Positions 39,238-48,263 are shown, numbered from the stretch's first letter. The stretch is 64,000 bases of DNA from Candidatus Hemicellulosilyticus sp. P3 (GCA_001543385.1 LPNH01000003.1:62001-126000); one strand, 5' to 3'. Notes: generated by a model not told the origin, from the letters alone. Numbers and translations are program-made.

Positions 39238-40770
39238 TTATTTCTTCGTAATCGGCTGGATGTGCCGGTGCAGGTAGGCGGGCAGCTGGTCGATGCTGAC
39301 ACGTTCCTGCTGCATGGTGTCGCGGTCGCGCACGGTGACGCTGTTGTCTTGCAGCGTGTCATTGTCGACGGTGATGCAGTAGGGGGTGCCTATGGCGTCC
39401 TGACGGCGGTAGCGGCGTCCGATGGCGTCTTTTTCGTCGTATTGCAGCATGTAGTCGTACTGTAGCATCTGCATGATTTCGCGGGCTTTCTCGGGCAGGC
39501 CGTCTTTTTTGACCAACGGCAGGATGGCGGCTTTGTAGGGAGCCAGAATGGCGGGCAGGCTCAATACGGTGCGCGTGCTGCCGTCCTCGAGCTGTTCGTC
39601 TTTCAGCGCGTGGCTGAAGATGGCCAGGAAGGTGCGGTCAAGACCGATGGAGGTCTCGATAACGTAGGGGGTGTAGCTCTCGTTGAGTTCGCTGTCGAAG
39701 TATTGCAGTTTCTTGCCGCTGAATTCGCTGTGGCGGCTTAGGTCAAAGTCGGTGCGGCTGTGGATGCCTTCCAACTCTTTGAAACCGAAGGGGAACTCGA
39801 ATTCGATATCGGTGGCGGCGTTGGCGTAGTGGGCCAGCTTCTCGTGGTCGTGGTAGCGGTATTTGTCGGCCGGGATGCCCAGCGCCAGATGCCATCTGAG
39901 GCGTTCTTCTTTCCAGTATTTAAACCATTCCAGCTCGCTGCCCGGACGTACAAAGAATTGCATCTCCATCTGTTCGAATTCGCGCATGCGGAAGATGAAC
40001 TGCCGTGCCACGATTTCGTTGCGGAAGGCTTTGCCGATTTGGGCGATGCCGAAGGGTATCTTCATGCGGCCGGACTTCTGCACGTTGAGGAAGTTGACGA
40101 AGATGCCCTGGGCGGTCTCGGGGCGCAGGTAGAGGGTGTCGCTGTCGTCGATGACGCTGCCCATCTTGGTGGCGAACATGAGGTTGAACTGGCGCACGTC
40201 GGTCCAGTTGCGGGTGCCGCTGACGGGGCAGACGATGCCGAGATCGAGAATGAGTTGTTTCAATCCGGCAAGGTCGTTGACGTTCATGCAGGCGGCGTAA
40301 CGGGAACGGATGTCGTCGATCTCTTTTTGGTGTTCCAGCACGCGGGCGTTTGTGGAGACAAACTGTTGGCGGTCGAAGGCGTCGCCGAAGCGTTTCTGCG
40401 CCTTGTCGCATTCTTTTTTGATTTTATCTTCTATCTTTGCGATATGGTCTTCGATGAGCACATCGGCACGGTAGCGTTTCTTGCTGTCACGGTTGTCGAT
40501 AAGGGGGTCGTTGAAGGCGTCGACATGGCCAGAGGCTTTCCAGATTTTGGGGTGCATGAATATGGCGGAGTCAATGCCGACAATGTTTTCGTGGTATTGC
40601 ACCATCGAGCGCCACCAGTATTGTTTGATGTTGTTTTTGAGCTCGGTGCCCAATTGTCCGTAGTCGTAGACGGCGCCCAGTCCGTCGTATATTTCGCTGG
40701 ATGGGAATATAAAGCCGTATTCTTTGGCGTGCGACACCACTTTTTTGAAAATATCTTCTTGATTAGCCAT
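39238..40770 (-). CDS. glyS: Glycyl-tRNA synthetase (single-chain, alpha2 type)
   Basis: 510 residues. Class II synthetase that charges tRNA-Gly. It has the single-chain signature rather than the bacterial alpha/beta form: GFIFPSSEIYDGLGAVYDYGQ at the start (written to 20 residues from F: FIFPSSEIYDGLGAVYDYGQ), LRPETAQGIFVNF near residue 220, FIFRMREFEQMEMQFF near 255, and the C-terminal anticodon domain with LPAILAPYKAAILPL. Bacteroidetes normally carry this eukaryote-like type. It has its own -7 box upstream. Confidence 0.95.
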   Translation of the reverse strand: MANQEDIFKKVVSHAKEYGFIFPSSEIYDGLGAVYDYGQLGTELKNNIKQYWWRSMVQYHENIVGIDSAIFMHPKIWKASGHVDAFNDPLIDNRDSKKRYRADVLIEDHIAKIEDKIKKECDKAQKRFGDAFDRQQFVSTNARVLEHQKEIDDIRSRYAACMNVNDLAGLKQLILDLGIVCPVSGTRNWTDVRQFNLMFATKMGSVIDDSDTLYLRPETAQGIFVNFLNVQKSGRMKIPFGIAQIGKAFRNEIVARQFIFRMREFEQMEMQFFVRPGSELEWFKYWKEERLRWHLALGIPADKYRYHDHEKLAHYANAATDIEFEFPFGFKELEGIHSRTDFDLSRHSEFSGKKLQYFDSELNESYTPYVIETSIGLDRTFLAIFSHALKDEQLEDGSTRTVLSLPAILAPYKAAILPLVKKDGLPEKAREIMQMLQYDYMLQYDEKDAIGRRYRRQDAIGTPYCITVDNDTLQDNSVTVRDRDTMQQERVSIDQLPAYLHRHIQPITKK

Positions 40771-40830
40771 GGGAAGAGGAGATTATGATGAATAAAACAA
40801 CGTTGCAGTCAACCGTGGACTGTAGTTTTG

Positions 40831-40838
40831 CAAAGGTA
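40831..40838 (-). promoter_or_regulatory. -7 box upstream of the glycyl-tRNA synthetase gene
   Basis: On the minus strand TACCTTTG, a full TAnnTTTG match, 61 bases before the ATG at 40770. No TTTG at standard -33 spacing. Confidence 0.5.
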
Positions 40839-40901
40839 CACAAAATATGCCAATCCATCGAGGCCAGCACCGGCGGAATCTGCCAAAGCCCAATTATGAA
40901 A

Positions 40902-41126
40902 CCCATCCGTATAATCCGCGGACAAAAGAAATCCCATCCGTGTTCATCCGTGTCCTCCGTGGATAAAAGAAAGTCCCCTCCGTGTAATCCGTGTCCTCCG
41001 TGGACAAAGGAAATCCCATCCGTGTTCATCCGTGTCCTCCGTGGATAAAAGAAATCCCATCCGTGTTCATCCGTGTCCTCCGTGGATAAAAGAAATCCCA
41101 TTCGTGTAATCCGTGGACAAAAATAC
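40902..41126. repeat. Tandem array of about 41-bp 'ATCCGTGT-TCCTCCGTGGATAAAAGAAATCCC' units
   Basis: Units begin near 40902, 40933, 40975, 41015, 41056 and 41097. The units at 41015-41055 and 41056-41096 are identical over 41 bases; the others differ by small substitutions and indels. Each contains two or three CCGTG(G/T) half-motifs. The units are contiguous with no spacers, so this is not CRISPR. It fills the gap between glyS and the putative porin gene. Confidence 0.9.
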
Positions 41127-41160
41127 TTCGCACCCATCCGTGGATGCCCCCGGCCGGCAG

Positions 41161-43128
41161 CTAATCAAAGAATTGCCACGTCAGGCCGTAGTAGATCCCG
41201 AACTTGTTGCCCGGGTAGTGGGGGAGAAGGAAGTAGTCGGGTGCGGTCTCCCATAGGGCGTTAAGGTGGCCGGCTTTAAGAAAGATGGTGACTTTGCGCA
41301 CCTGCATGTTGACAAAGAGGTCGCCCCACAGGTAGTTGCCCACCTCGATGTCGCGTTGGCGTACAAAGGCGCCGGCAGGAGCATTATAGGCGTCGGCAAA
41401 GAAAGGGGTGTGATAGCGTATGTCGATGCCTGCCTGCATCCGCATGGCGTTGTGGAAAAGCCGGAAGTCGGCGTAGATGGAGTTTTTGGTGGCCCATAGC
41501 GGCGCGTCCCATTGTGTGTTGTCGCTGCTGTATTGCATGAATTGTTCCATGTCGCAGTGCAGCCAGCGCCACAGTGGCATGTGCAGCGCGATGTGGCCTT
41601 GCAGCAGCCAGAATCCGATATTGCCCTGTACGGGGCTGAGTGTGCCGCCGCTTTCGGTCAATTGGACAAGGTGGTTGATATGGTTGGCGGTTATCTCACA
41701 TTGCAGGGCGCCGAACCGCTCGTAGCGCAGGTTGAGGCGATGTATGTCGGTTTTATGGAGAGAAGGGGCGTCCCAGGCGTATCCGTTGCTATGGTAGTGC
41801 AGGTAGAAGAAGTCGGGACTTTTACTGCTGGCAGAAGCGCTGAAGGTGATGCTGCGCAGGGAGTCGATGCGGTGGGTGAAGTGTGCCGCGGCCATCCGGT
41901 CGCCGTGCATACAGCTGTCGCCCAGTGTGTAGTGCATCTGCAATCCGACGGTGTCGTCTCCCAGCCGAACGGCGAGCTGACCGGAGGTCGTGAGCGTTTG
42001 CCAGTGGTAGTGCAGGCTGTCATGTTCGTTGATGCGGTACCAACGGGGTTGCAGGGCGAGCTTGAGTTTGACGGGTGGGCTGTATCGACTGTCGGGATAG
42101 GCGTCGTTGGTCCAGTAGAGCCACAGCATATATTGGTGGATGGTGGTGGAGTCGCTATATCGCCGGGCGGAGCGTCCGGCCGAGAAGTCCAGGCCGACAA
42201 CACCGGGGTTGGCGATATGTGGCGGTGCGGGCATCAGTGTGTCGTAGGTGACCACTGTATCTATTTGTGTGCTGTCCTGCGCGTTGACAATTAACTCGAT
42301 ATGTTCGCGTGTCTGTTGCATTTGCCGCACCAGATTGTAGCTTTGGTGGGTGTATAGTTGCCGGCTGTTGTACAAGCTGCGCGCGGTGTAGCTGTTCACA
42401 GGTATGCCGCTGAAGTCGCTGAGTGTGTTGTGGCGGAAGGTGTTGTCGTCGGCAACGCCTCCGTTCTCCCCGATATGGCAACGCTGCCAGAGGATGGCGG
42501 CATAGGCTTGATAACGGCTGTCGGCGGAGTAGTAGTTGGTGGTGACGGCCAAGTGGTTGTTCTTGGTGTCTTCGTTGCTGAATATTGGATCAGGGTTGAG
42601 TAACAGGTAGTCGAGGGCGATGTTCCAGCGCGGCATTATGTTTTGAGTGTGTCTGACGCGCAGGGTGTATTCTTTCTTCAGTGAACTGGAGTAGCTGAGC
42701 AGGCTGTAGGGTTTACGGGTTTGGTAGTATCTTATGTTATAGGGGGTCAGTGTGTACCCTTCTCCGACATCGGGCTGGTAATGCCAGTCAACGGTGCGAC
42801 CCAGGTTCGGGTAGATGGGCAGGTGAGACTGTCCGACGATGCCTTTTGAGAGGTAGTATTGTCCGTGGTATGAATCGAGGGGGTCGTGGTGCTGGGCGCC
42901 AGTCGGGTCAAGCAATATGTTTCCGATGTTTTCGATTTTTACAGACATCGGATGCAGGTGAAAGAGGTAGACGCTGTTTTGCAGCACCGAGTCGGGCTCT
43001 TCGGGGTTGTCTGTCACACCGCGAGCCCGTTGTTCTTGCGTTGTGTCGGTGGTGCCGGCGGTTTGTGCATAGACGGGAACGGCGGCCAGCAGTGTGACAA
43101 GGAGCGAGGTCAGCGCGGACGGTTTCAC
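41161..43128 (-). CDS. Putative porin (PF14121-like outer-membrane protein)
   Basis: 655 residues from GTG 43128, the only start that gives a signal peptide (ALTSLLVTLLAAVPVYAQ) without running into trxB. The body resembles Bacteroidetes 'putative porin' proteins: FHLHPMSVKIENIGNILLD, then DSYHGQYYLSKGIVGQSHLP near residue 90, and many amphipathic beta-strands. The C-terminus YYGLTWQFFD has the terminal aromatic expected of outer-membrane barrels. The substrate is unknown. It is the last gene of the panD-flippase-trxB-porin run, 32 bases after trxB. Confidence 0.8.
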   Translation of the reverse strand: MKPSALTSLLVTLLAAVPVYAQTAGTTDTTQEQRARGVTDNPEEPDSVLQNSVYLFHLHPMSVKIENIGNILLDPTGAQHHDPLDSYHGQYYLSKGIVGQSHLPIYPNLGRTVDWHYQPDVGEGYTLTPYNIRYYQTRKPYSLLSYSSSLKKEYTLRVRHTQNIMPRWNIALDYLLLNPDPIFSNEDTKNNHLAVTTNYYSADSRYQAYAAILWQRCHIGENGGVADDNTFRHNTLSDFSGIPVNSYTARSLYNSRQLYTHQSYNLVRQMQQTREHIELIVNAQDSTQIDTVVTYDTLMPAPPHIANPGVVGLDFSAGRSARRYSDSTTIHQYMLWLYWTNDAYPDSRYSPPVKLKLALQPRWYRINEHDSLHYHWQTLTTSGQLAVRLGDDTVGLQMHYTLGDSCMHGDRMAAAHFTHRIDSLRSITFSASASSKSPDFFYLHYHSNGYAWDAPSLHKTDIHRLNLRYERFGALQCEITANHINHLVQLTESGGTLSPVQGNIGFWLLQGHIALHMPLWRWLHCDMEQFMQYSSDNTQWDAPLWATKNSIYADFRLFHNAMRMQAGIDIRYHTPFFADAYNAPAGAFVRQRDIEVGNYLWGDLFVNMQVRKVTIFLKAGHLNALWETAPDYFLLPHYPGNKFGIYYGLTWQFFD

Positions 43129-43160
43129 GGTGATTTTGCGATGAAGAGCGGGTGTGGTGA

Positions 43161-44090
43161 TTAGCCGTTTTGGAGAAAGCGTTCGACATCCATGGCGGCG
43201 ATGCATCCGCTGCCGGCGGCTACACAGGCTTGACGGTAGTGGGGGTCGCATACATCGCCGGCGGCGAAGATGCCTTCCACACTGGTGGCGCTGCCAGGGC
43301 GGCGGACACGGAGATAGCCTTGTTCGTCGCATTCCAGTTGGCCGTCGAGAAAGGCGGTGTTGGGTGTGTGCCCGATGGCGACGAAGAAGCCCGACACGTC
43401 GATGTGGCGCACTGCGCCGGTGGTGACGTCACGCAAATCGGCGCCGGTGACACCGTCGAGGTCGTTGCCGCAGATCTGTTCGGTGGCGGCGTTCCAGACG
43501 ACTTCGATTTTGGGATTGGTGAGCACACGGTGCTGCATGGCTTTGGATGCACGCAGGCTGTCGCGGCGGTGGATAAGATAAACTTTGCGGCAGATGGAGG
43601 CCAGATAGTTGGCTTCTTCGCAGGCGGTATCGCCGCCGCCAACAACGGCGACATCCTGGTTTTTATAGAAATAGCCGTCGCAGGTGGCACAGGCCGAGAC
43701 TCCTTGGCCGTAGAGCTGCCGCTCACTCTCCAACCCCAGCCAGCGGGCCGAGGCTCCGGTGGCCACGATGACGGTGTCGGCAACGATGGTGTTGCCTTTG
43801 TCATCGGTGCAATGGAAGGGACGTCGGGCACAGTCGATTTTTGTGATGACGCCCGGACGTATCTTTACGCCGAAACGTTGGGCCTGACGCCGCAGGTCGT
43901 CCATCATTGCGGTGCCGCTCACACCGTCGGGATAGCCGGGAAAGTTTTCGATTTCGGTGGTGATAGTGAGCTGTCCGCCAGACTGCATGCCCTCGTAGAG
44001 GACAGGGTGCAGGTCGGCGCGGCCGGTGTAGATGCCGGCGGTGTATCCGGCAGGGCCGGAGCCTATTATCAAACAACGGGTGTGTTCCAT
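43161..44090 (-). CDS. trxB: Thioredoxin-disulfide reductase
   Basis: 309 residues, typical low-molecular-weight TrxB. It reduces thioredoxin with NADPH through FAD. N-terminal FAD site IIGSGPAGYTAGIYTGRA, the redox-active pair in SACATCDGYF near residue 137, the NADPH-binding VAVVGGGDTACEEANYL, and C-terminal GIFAAGDVCDPHYRQACVA are all present. It starts 7 bases after the flippase-like gene stops. Confidence 0.95.
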   Translation of the reverse strand: MEHTRCLIIGSGPAGYTAGIYTGRADLHPVLYEGMQSGGQLTITTEIENFPGYPDGVSGTAMMDDLRRQAQRFGVKIRPGVITKIDCARRPFHCTDDKGNTIVADTVIVATGASARWLGLESERQLYGQGVSACATCDGYFYKNQDVAVVGGGDTACEEANYLASICRKVYLIHRRDSLRASKAMQHRVLTNPKIEVVWNAATEQICGNDLDGVTGADLRDVTTGAVRHIDVSGFFVAIGHTPNTAFLDGQLECDEQGYLRVRRPGSATSVEGIFAAGDVCDPHYRQACVAAGSGCIAAMDVERFLQNG

Positions 44091-44097
44091 GCGGTTT

Positions 44098-45123
44098 CTA
44101 TTTTATGGTTATATTGGTTTTTTCCCCCCCTCGCTTTTTCAGCGAGAAATATATCAGGAATCCAAGACCGGAGACGATAACGATGGCTTGTTGCGAACTC
44201 CAGAGCAGCCAGCCTGCGGCAGTGCCGGTCTGTGTGTCGACGCCGTAGAGCGAGAGGGCCATCTGGATGAGCACAGGGTATAGCCCGATGCCGCCCTGCG
44301 AGAAGGTCATGCCGAGCGAACCGAAGAGATAGATGACAAATGCAGCGCCGAATGAGAGGTGCACAGTGGCGTCAAAAGCTCGGAATATAAGGAGGCCGGC
44401 TATGATGTAGAGCAGGTAGATGGTTGCACTGTAGAGCAGGAAAAGCAGGGTGTCGCGGCGGCCTAAATGGAAAATACTGCGCAAGCCGGCGGCGCATCCT
44501 GAGAGAAAACGGTCTGTTCGTTGGATCAAACGGCTGCCGGCATACCGTCGGCGACAGTGCCGGTAGAGCAGTATGGCAAAAGCGGCGAGTAGCAGCAACG
44601 CTAACACGATATGCCACATGGCAGGCAGACTCTCAACACGTTGCGCCAAGGTTTCCTGTATCCATTGACGGGCCTGTCCGTAGAGGAATATGAGGCCGAT
44701 GAGCACGATGACGAAGAAGGCAAGGACGTCGACGATGCGTTCGGTGACGACGGTGCCCAGCGATTTGTCAAGGGGTATCTGTTCGCTGGTGCGCATGGTG
44801 GCGCAACGCGCCACTTCGCCCAGGCGCGGGAAGGCAAGGTTTGCCATGTAGGCAACAATGACGGAGCCGAAAGTGTTGCTTAGACGCGGATGGTGTCCCA
44901 TGGTGCGGTATAGCAGCTGCCAGCGCAGAGCCCGTATGAGGTGGCTCAACAGGATGACACCCATGACGGCGACAGCCCATCCATGGCGTGCATGAAGAAA
45001 GGATTGCCAAATGGCGGCTTTTTGTCCGGCGTCGAGTTTGAGCAGGAACCAGTAGATAAAAAAAACTCCGATCCCGAGAAAGAGGCAGAATTTGATTATG
45101 TCGCCAAATCTGCCTTTCTTCAT
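44098..45123 (-). CDS. Lysylphosphatidylglycerol synthase TM-domain/flippase-like membrane protein
   Basis: 341 residues with about eight hydrophobic segments (ILFLGIGVFFIYWFLL-type start, AVAVMGVILLSHLIRALRW, TLLFLLYSATIYLLYIIAG, GWLLWSSQQAIVIVSGLG). The motif SHLIRALRWQLLYRTMG with NLAFPRLGEVARC is typical of the UPF0104/YbhN family, inner-membrane proteins thought to move or bind lipids. It overlaps the panD stop by 4 bases (ATGA). The exact substrate cannot be told. Confidence 0.85.
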   Translation of the reverse strand: MKKGRFGDIIKFCLFLGIGVFFIYWFLLKLDAGQKAAIWQSFLHARHGWAVAVMGVILLSHLIRALRWQLLYRTMGHHPRLSNTFGSVIVAYMANLAFPRLGEVARCATMRTSEQIPLDKSLGTVVTERIVDVLAFFVIVLIGLIFLYGQARQWIQETLAQRVESLPAMWHIVLALLLLAAFAILLYRHCRRRYAGSRLIQRTDRFLSGCAAGLRSIFHLGRRDTLLFLLYSATIYLLYIIAGLLIFRAFDATVHLSFGAAFVIYLFGSLGMTFSQGGIGLYPVLIQMALSLYGVDTQTGTAAGWLLWSSQQAIVIVSGLGFLIYFSLKKRGGEKTNITIK

Positions 45124-45464
45124 TGTAGCCGGTTGTTCTTCGGGAAGATGACGGTGGGATGCCAGTGGCGGGCTTCGTCAAGTTCCATCTGGGCGTATGC
45201 GGCAATGATGATCAGGTCTCCGGTGCGGGCTTTGTGGGCGGCGGCGCCGTTGATGCCGATGACGCCCGATCCGCGTTCGCCTGTGATGACGTAGGTGCAG
45301 AAACGCTCACCGTTGGTGATATTATATATCTCCACCTTCTCGTTCTCAAAGAGGCCGGTGGCTTCCATCAAGGCGGCATCGATGGTGATGCTGCCAATGT
45401 AGTCAAGGTTCGACTCCGTGACGACGGCACGGTGGATTTTCGACCTTAGGACTTCTATCAACAT
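45120..45464 (-). CDS. panD: Aspartate 1-decarboxylase precursor
   Basis: 114 residues from ATG 45464 (MLIEVLRSKIHRAVVTE); upstream codons to 45509 are not typical of the family and overlap the -7 box. It makes beta-alanine for pantothenate and CoA. The self-cleavage site that creates the pyruvoyl group is YIGSIT at Gly-Ser 24-25. RFCTYVITGERGSGVIGINGAAA follows as usual, with its last part being the active-site loop. It heads the operon with the flippase-like gene, trxB and the porin. Confidence 0.93.
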   Translation of the reverse strand: MLIEVLRSKIHRAVVTESNLDYIGSITIDAALMEATGLFENEKVEIYNITNGERFCTYVITGERGSGVIGINGAAAHKARTGDLIIIAAYAQMELDEARHWHPTVIFPKNNRLQ

Positions 45465-45482
45465 TGTAGTTGTATTTTTTTG

Positions 45483-45490
45483 CAAAGATA
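45483..45490 (-). promoter_or_regulatory. -7 box upstream of panD
   Basis: TATCTTTG on the minus strand, 19 bases before ATG 45464; a full TAnnTTTG match. Confidence 0.55.
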
Positions 45491-45524
45491 CGTAAAATAA
45501 TGTGGACACATGACGCCCGGCCTG

Positions 45525-45986
45525 TTAAAAGAATATCCAGTAGAGGAGCAGGCAGACTATGAAGCAATAAAGGATGATGCGGGTGCCGGAAACGGGTTTG
45601 AAGTAGTCTTCGTCGTCAATGTTGAACCGGCGTCGTATCTTGATCGGACGTCGCAAGCCCGTTGTGGTGTCGGCCGTGTTGTCGCTTCCGGCGTCGGATA
45701 AATCACCGGTGTTGAACCGTGGTGTGTAGTGGAATTGCGGCATCGTGCGTTTTCGGAAGAGGTCGCGCCAGCCCAACTTGGCCGGTTGTTGCCGTTTGTT
45801 CCGCTCCAGTTGGCGCACACGCTCTTCAAAATAGGCCAGTTCGTCAGATTCAGAAACGGCGGCAGGCGTGTCGTCAGCGGGATGCTCGTCGGCATATTTT
45901 TTTTTCAGCGCCTCCCAGCGCTCTTTCTCCGGGTCGTAGAAACGTGGTGTGTAGCGGAACTGGCGGGGCTTGGGAACTTCAAACAT
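45525..45986 (-). CDS. Conserved small tail-anchored hypothetical protein
   Basis: 153 residues from ATG 45986. A charged, soluble part contains two similar modules: PRQFRYTPRFYDPEKERWEA at 8-27, and MPQFHYTPRFNTGD near 84. A single C-terminal transmembrane helix (IILYCFIVCLLLYWIFF) ends the protein, suggesting a tail-anchored inner-membrane protein. The duplicated F-x-Y-TPRF motif looks like an internal repeat. Similar proteins seem to occur in Bacteroidetes, but no function is known to me. It starts 2 bases after the cyclo-ligase stop. Confidence 0.7.
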   Translation of the reverse strand: MFEVPKPRQFRYTPRFYDPEKERWEALKKKYADEHPADDTPAAVSESDELAYFEERVRQLERNKRQQPAKLGWRDLFRKRTMPQFHYTPRFNTGDLSDAGSDNTADTTTGLRRPIKIRRRFNIDDEDYFKPVSGTRIILYCFIVCLLLYWIFF

Positions 45987-45987
45987 G

Positions 45988-46542
45988 TCAATTTCGGGTA
46001 TTGGGCTCGGCTTCGCTGACAACGAGGTCCATGGCAATGTCGTGCGGTTCGACAGGAATGGCGTCGCGCATTTGGAAAGAAAACGCCACGCCGATTTTAT
46101 AAGCGCGGGGTGTGCACTGAAGCAGACGGTCGTAGAAACCGCGGCCTCGGCCCATGCGGTTTCCGGATTGGTCGAAGGCGACACCGGGGACGATAACGAG
46201 GTCTATGCGGTCGTAGTCTGTGAATTCGTCGCCGACGGGCTCGCCGATGCCGAATTGTTCGCCAGCAATCATTCTGTCAAGCCCCTCATAGACCCGCAGC
46301 CGCAGCCGGTCGCCGTCGACGCAGGGCAGCAGGATGGTTTTTTCGTGCCGCCAGCGCTCAACGAAACGATGGGTCTGCACCTCATCGTCCATGGACCAGT
46401 AGAGCAACACGACACGGGCGTCGGCGAAACGGGGCAGGGCGGCTACCTGCTGCATGATGGCTTCGGAGCGCTGTGCTTTCTCATGAAAAGGGACGGCTTT
46501 TTTTGCCGCCCTTATTTCACGCCGGAGTGTTGTCTTGTCCAT
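45988..46542 (-). CDS. 5-formyltetrahydrofolate cyclo-ligase
   Basis: 184 residues from ATG 46542 (MDKTTLRREIRAAKKAV). It converts 5-formyl-THF to 5,10-methenyl-THF using ATP. The basic N-terminal helix, YWSMDDEVQTHRFVERW near residue 50, and the signature DLVIVPGVAFDQSGNRMGRG followed by GFYDRLL near 130 are diagnostic. The frame extends 11 codons further upstream without support. It lies between DUF3127 and the small membrane protein on the same strand. Confidence 0.92.
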   Translation of the reverse strand: MDKTTLRREIRAAKKAVPFHEKAQRSEAIMQQVAALPRFADARVVLLYWSMDDEVQTHRFVERWRHEKTILLPCVDGDRLRLRVYEGLDRMIAGEQFGIGEPVGDEFTDYDRIDLVIVPGVAFDQSGNRMGRGRGFYDRLLQCTPRAYKIGVAFSFQMRDAIPVEPHDIAMDLVVSEAEPNTRN

Positions 46543-46641
46543 GGGTTGACGGGTTGTGGCACAATGGTTGCACACTGCTGTTTTCGAAAGGCGTCCGCTG
46601 GAGTTCCTCGTTTGACGGACCCTTTCGGCGGCTCCTTGTCG

Positions 46642-47076
46642 TTAAAAGGGCAGGTCGTCGCTCGAATTGGGCATCTCGGCGGCGGGAGCCGACGCAAAAG
46701 GTGCCGGGCTTGCCGCCGGAGCGGGAGCAGCGGCGGGTGTGGCCGGTGCCGCTGTGGAGGCTGCGGCATAGGAGTAGCCGGTGGCGGGTGCCGGCATCTG
46801 TCCGGGAACGTATTGCTGCACGTTGCTGCAGCGCAGGTTTGTGTACCACTTTTCGTTGAATTCGCGTGATTCGGGGTTGAAACGCACGATGACGGGACTG
46901 TTCATGGGGATGTTTTTGACCATGGCCACCCGGTCTTCTCCGAAACAGTCGAATGCCACTTGGCGGGGATAGTCCCCCTCGGTCTCGATGACAAAGCCGC
47001 CTCTGACCCAAGGGCCACGGGCTGATTCACCACGGGTTTCTGCCAATATGCGGATAAGCCTTCCTGTGATTTCCAT
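46642..47076 (-). CDS. DUF3127 protein (SSB-like OB-fold)
   Basis: 144 residues. The first 90 residues match the DUF3127 pattern of Bacteroidetes (EITGRLIRILAE, WVRGGFVIETEGDYPRQVAF, CFGEDRVAMV, then VIVRFNPESREFNEKWYTNL), an OB-fold-like domain. An Ala/Pro-rich linker follows, and the protein ends SSDDLPF, the acidic tip typical of single-stranded DNA-binding proteins that recruit repair partners. A single-strand DNA or replication-linked role is therefore plausible but unproven. Confidence 0.8.
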   Translation of the reverse strand: MEITGRLIRILAETRGESARGPWVRGGFVIETEGDYPRQVAFDCFGEDRVAMVKNIPMNSPVIVRFNPESREFNEKWYTNLRCSNVQQYVPGQMPAPATGYSYAAASTAAPATPAAAPAPAASPAPFASAPAAEMPNSSDDLPF

Positions 47077-47131
47077 AATGTTTTTTGTTTTTTTATTCTA
47101 TGTTTACGTCCGGACGGGACGCTCTGACTTA

Positions 47132-47139
47132 CAAAAGTA
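47132..47139 (-). promoter_or_regulatory. -7 box upstream of the DUF3127 gene
   Basis: TACTTTTG on the minus strand, 55 bases before ATG 47076. Confidence 0.45.
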
Positions 47140-47219
47140 GAAAAAAAACTTTCGCGCGGGATGAAAAGTTATTAACAGGTCTCGGGAGGCAGGGCTGTTC
47201 GATAATGATTATCTAATGA

Positions 47220-48149
47220 TTATCTGCGGGTCTGGCGGCGGAAGAAGACGATGAGACCTGCCGTGATGAGAATCATGGCAAAAACGATGGTCCAGAAGGC
47301 GCGGACGTTGGTGACAAAGGGGAAGTCTACATTCATGCCGAAGATGCCGGTGACCACGGTGAGGGGCAGCATCACGGTGTTGAAGTAGGTAAGCACCTTC
47401 ATTATTTCATTGGTCTTGTTGGCCTGCAGGGAGTCGAATGTTTTGGAGAGACCTTCGACCAATTCGCCGTAATCTTCGATGGAGTCGAACATCTTTTGGT
47501 ATTGGTCGAGAATGTTGCCCCAATAGTCTTCCATGTCCATGTCGTCGGGGTTGACGAAGCCTTTGATTCCGCCGCTTTCGAACATGTGCAACACGCGCAG
47601 CTGGGGTTTGAAGGTGGTGTTGAGCAGAATGGTGTTGCGGCGCGTCACGGAGATGAGCTCAATGATGCTTTGCGCCTTTTTGTTGAAGATGTCGTAGTTG
47701 ATGAGTTCGACTTCGGCACCCACACGCATGACGAGTGTGTAGGTCTCGCGCATGAGCCGGTCGAGTATGTGGTAGAGAAGTATGTCGCTGGAGGTTAGCT
47801 TCAAGGCCACCTCTTCATTGCCTTCGGCAAGGTCTTCCTGAATTTCGTCGAAGAGTTTTTTGACAACCCAATGGGAGCGCCCGATGGTGATGATGTAATC
47901 ACGGCCCCAAAAGATTTTCACCTCACGGACCCGGATGAATTTATTGCCTTTGTCAAAGTAGGGAAAGTGGAGAATGAGGAAGTAGTAGTCATCGTACTCG
48001 TCTATTTTCGGACGTTGGTTGGTGCCACGGCAGTCTTCGATGTCGAGAGGGTGGAAATGGTATTGCTCCAACAGGTAGTCATAGTCGTCTTCACTGGGAT
48101 TGGTGATGTGCTGCCATTTCAAATGCTGATAGCGGATACTCTCTATCAT
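47220..48149 (-). CDS. corA: CorA family magnesium transporter
   Basis: 309 residues. The long cytoplasmic N-terminal domain (HFHPLDIEDCRGTNQRPKID, YIITIGRSHWVVKKLF) is followed by the stalk helix and two C-terminal transmembrane helices. The first helix ends with the selectivity motif GMN in VVTGIFGMNVDFPFV near residue 270. The C-terminus is a short basic tail (FFRRQTRR). It forms a pentameric Mg2+ channel in the inner membrane. It has its own promoter after the rhomboid gene. Confidence 0.93.
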   Translation of the reverse strand: MIESIRYQHLKWQHITNPSEDDYDYLLEQYHFHPLDIEDCRGTNQRPKIDEYDDYYFLILHFPYFDKGNKFIRVREVKIFWGRDYIITIGRSHWVVKKLFDEIQEDLAEGNEEVALKLTSSDILLYHILDRLMRETYTLVMRVGAEVELINYDIFNKKAQSIIELISVTRRNTILLNTTFKPQLRVLHMFESGGIKGFVNPDDMDMEDYWGNILDQYQKMFDSIEDYGELVEGLSKTFDSLQANKTNEIMKVLTYFNTVMLPLTVVTGIFGMNVDFPFVTNVRAFWTIVFAMILITAGLIVFFRRQTRR

Positions 48150-48225
48150 GGGTTCCTCCCTTCTGTTTTATTGGACTTTGTGGCCTGTGGTCTACATTCC
48201 GTGGATGTGTTGCGGGTTGATTGTG

Positions 48226-48233
48226 CAAAGGTA
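48226..48233 (-). promoter_or_regulatory. -7 box upstream of corA
   Basis: TACCTTTG on the minus strand, 76 bases before ATG 48149; a full TAnnTTTG match. Confidence 0.5.
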
Positions 48234-48263
48234 CGCTTTTTTTTTGAAAGTGGTCCGTGGACG

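Noticed and set aside
40902-41126. Possible CRISPR array
   Set aside because: Units follow one another without variable spacers and no cas genes are present.
43129-43332. Upstream extension of the porin frame
   Set aside because: It lies in trxB; a proper signal peptide starts at GTG 43128.
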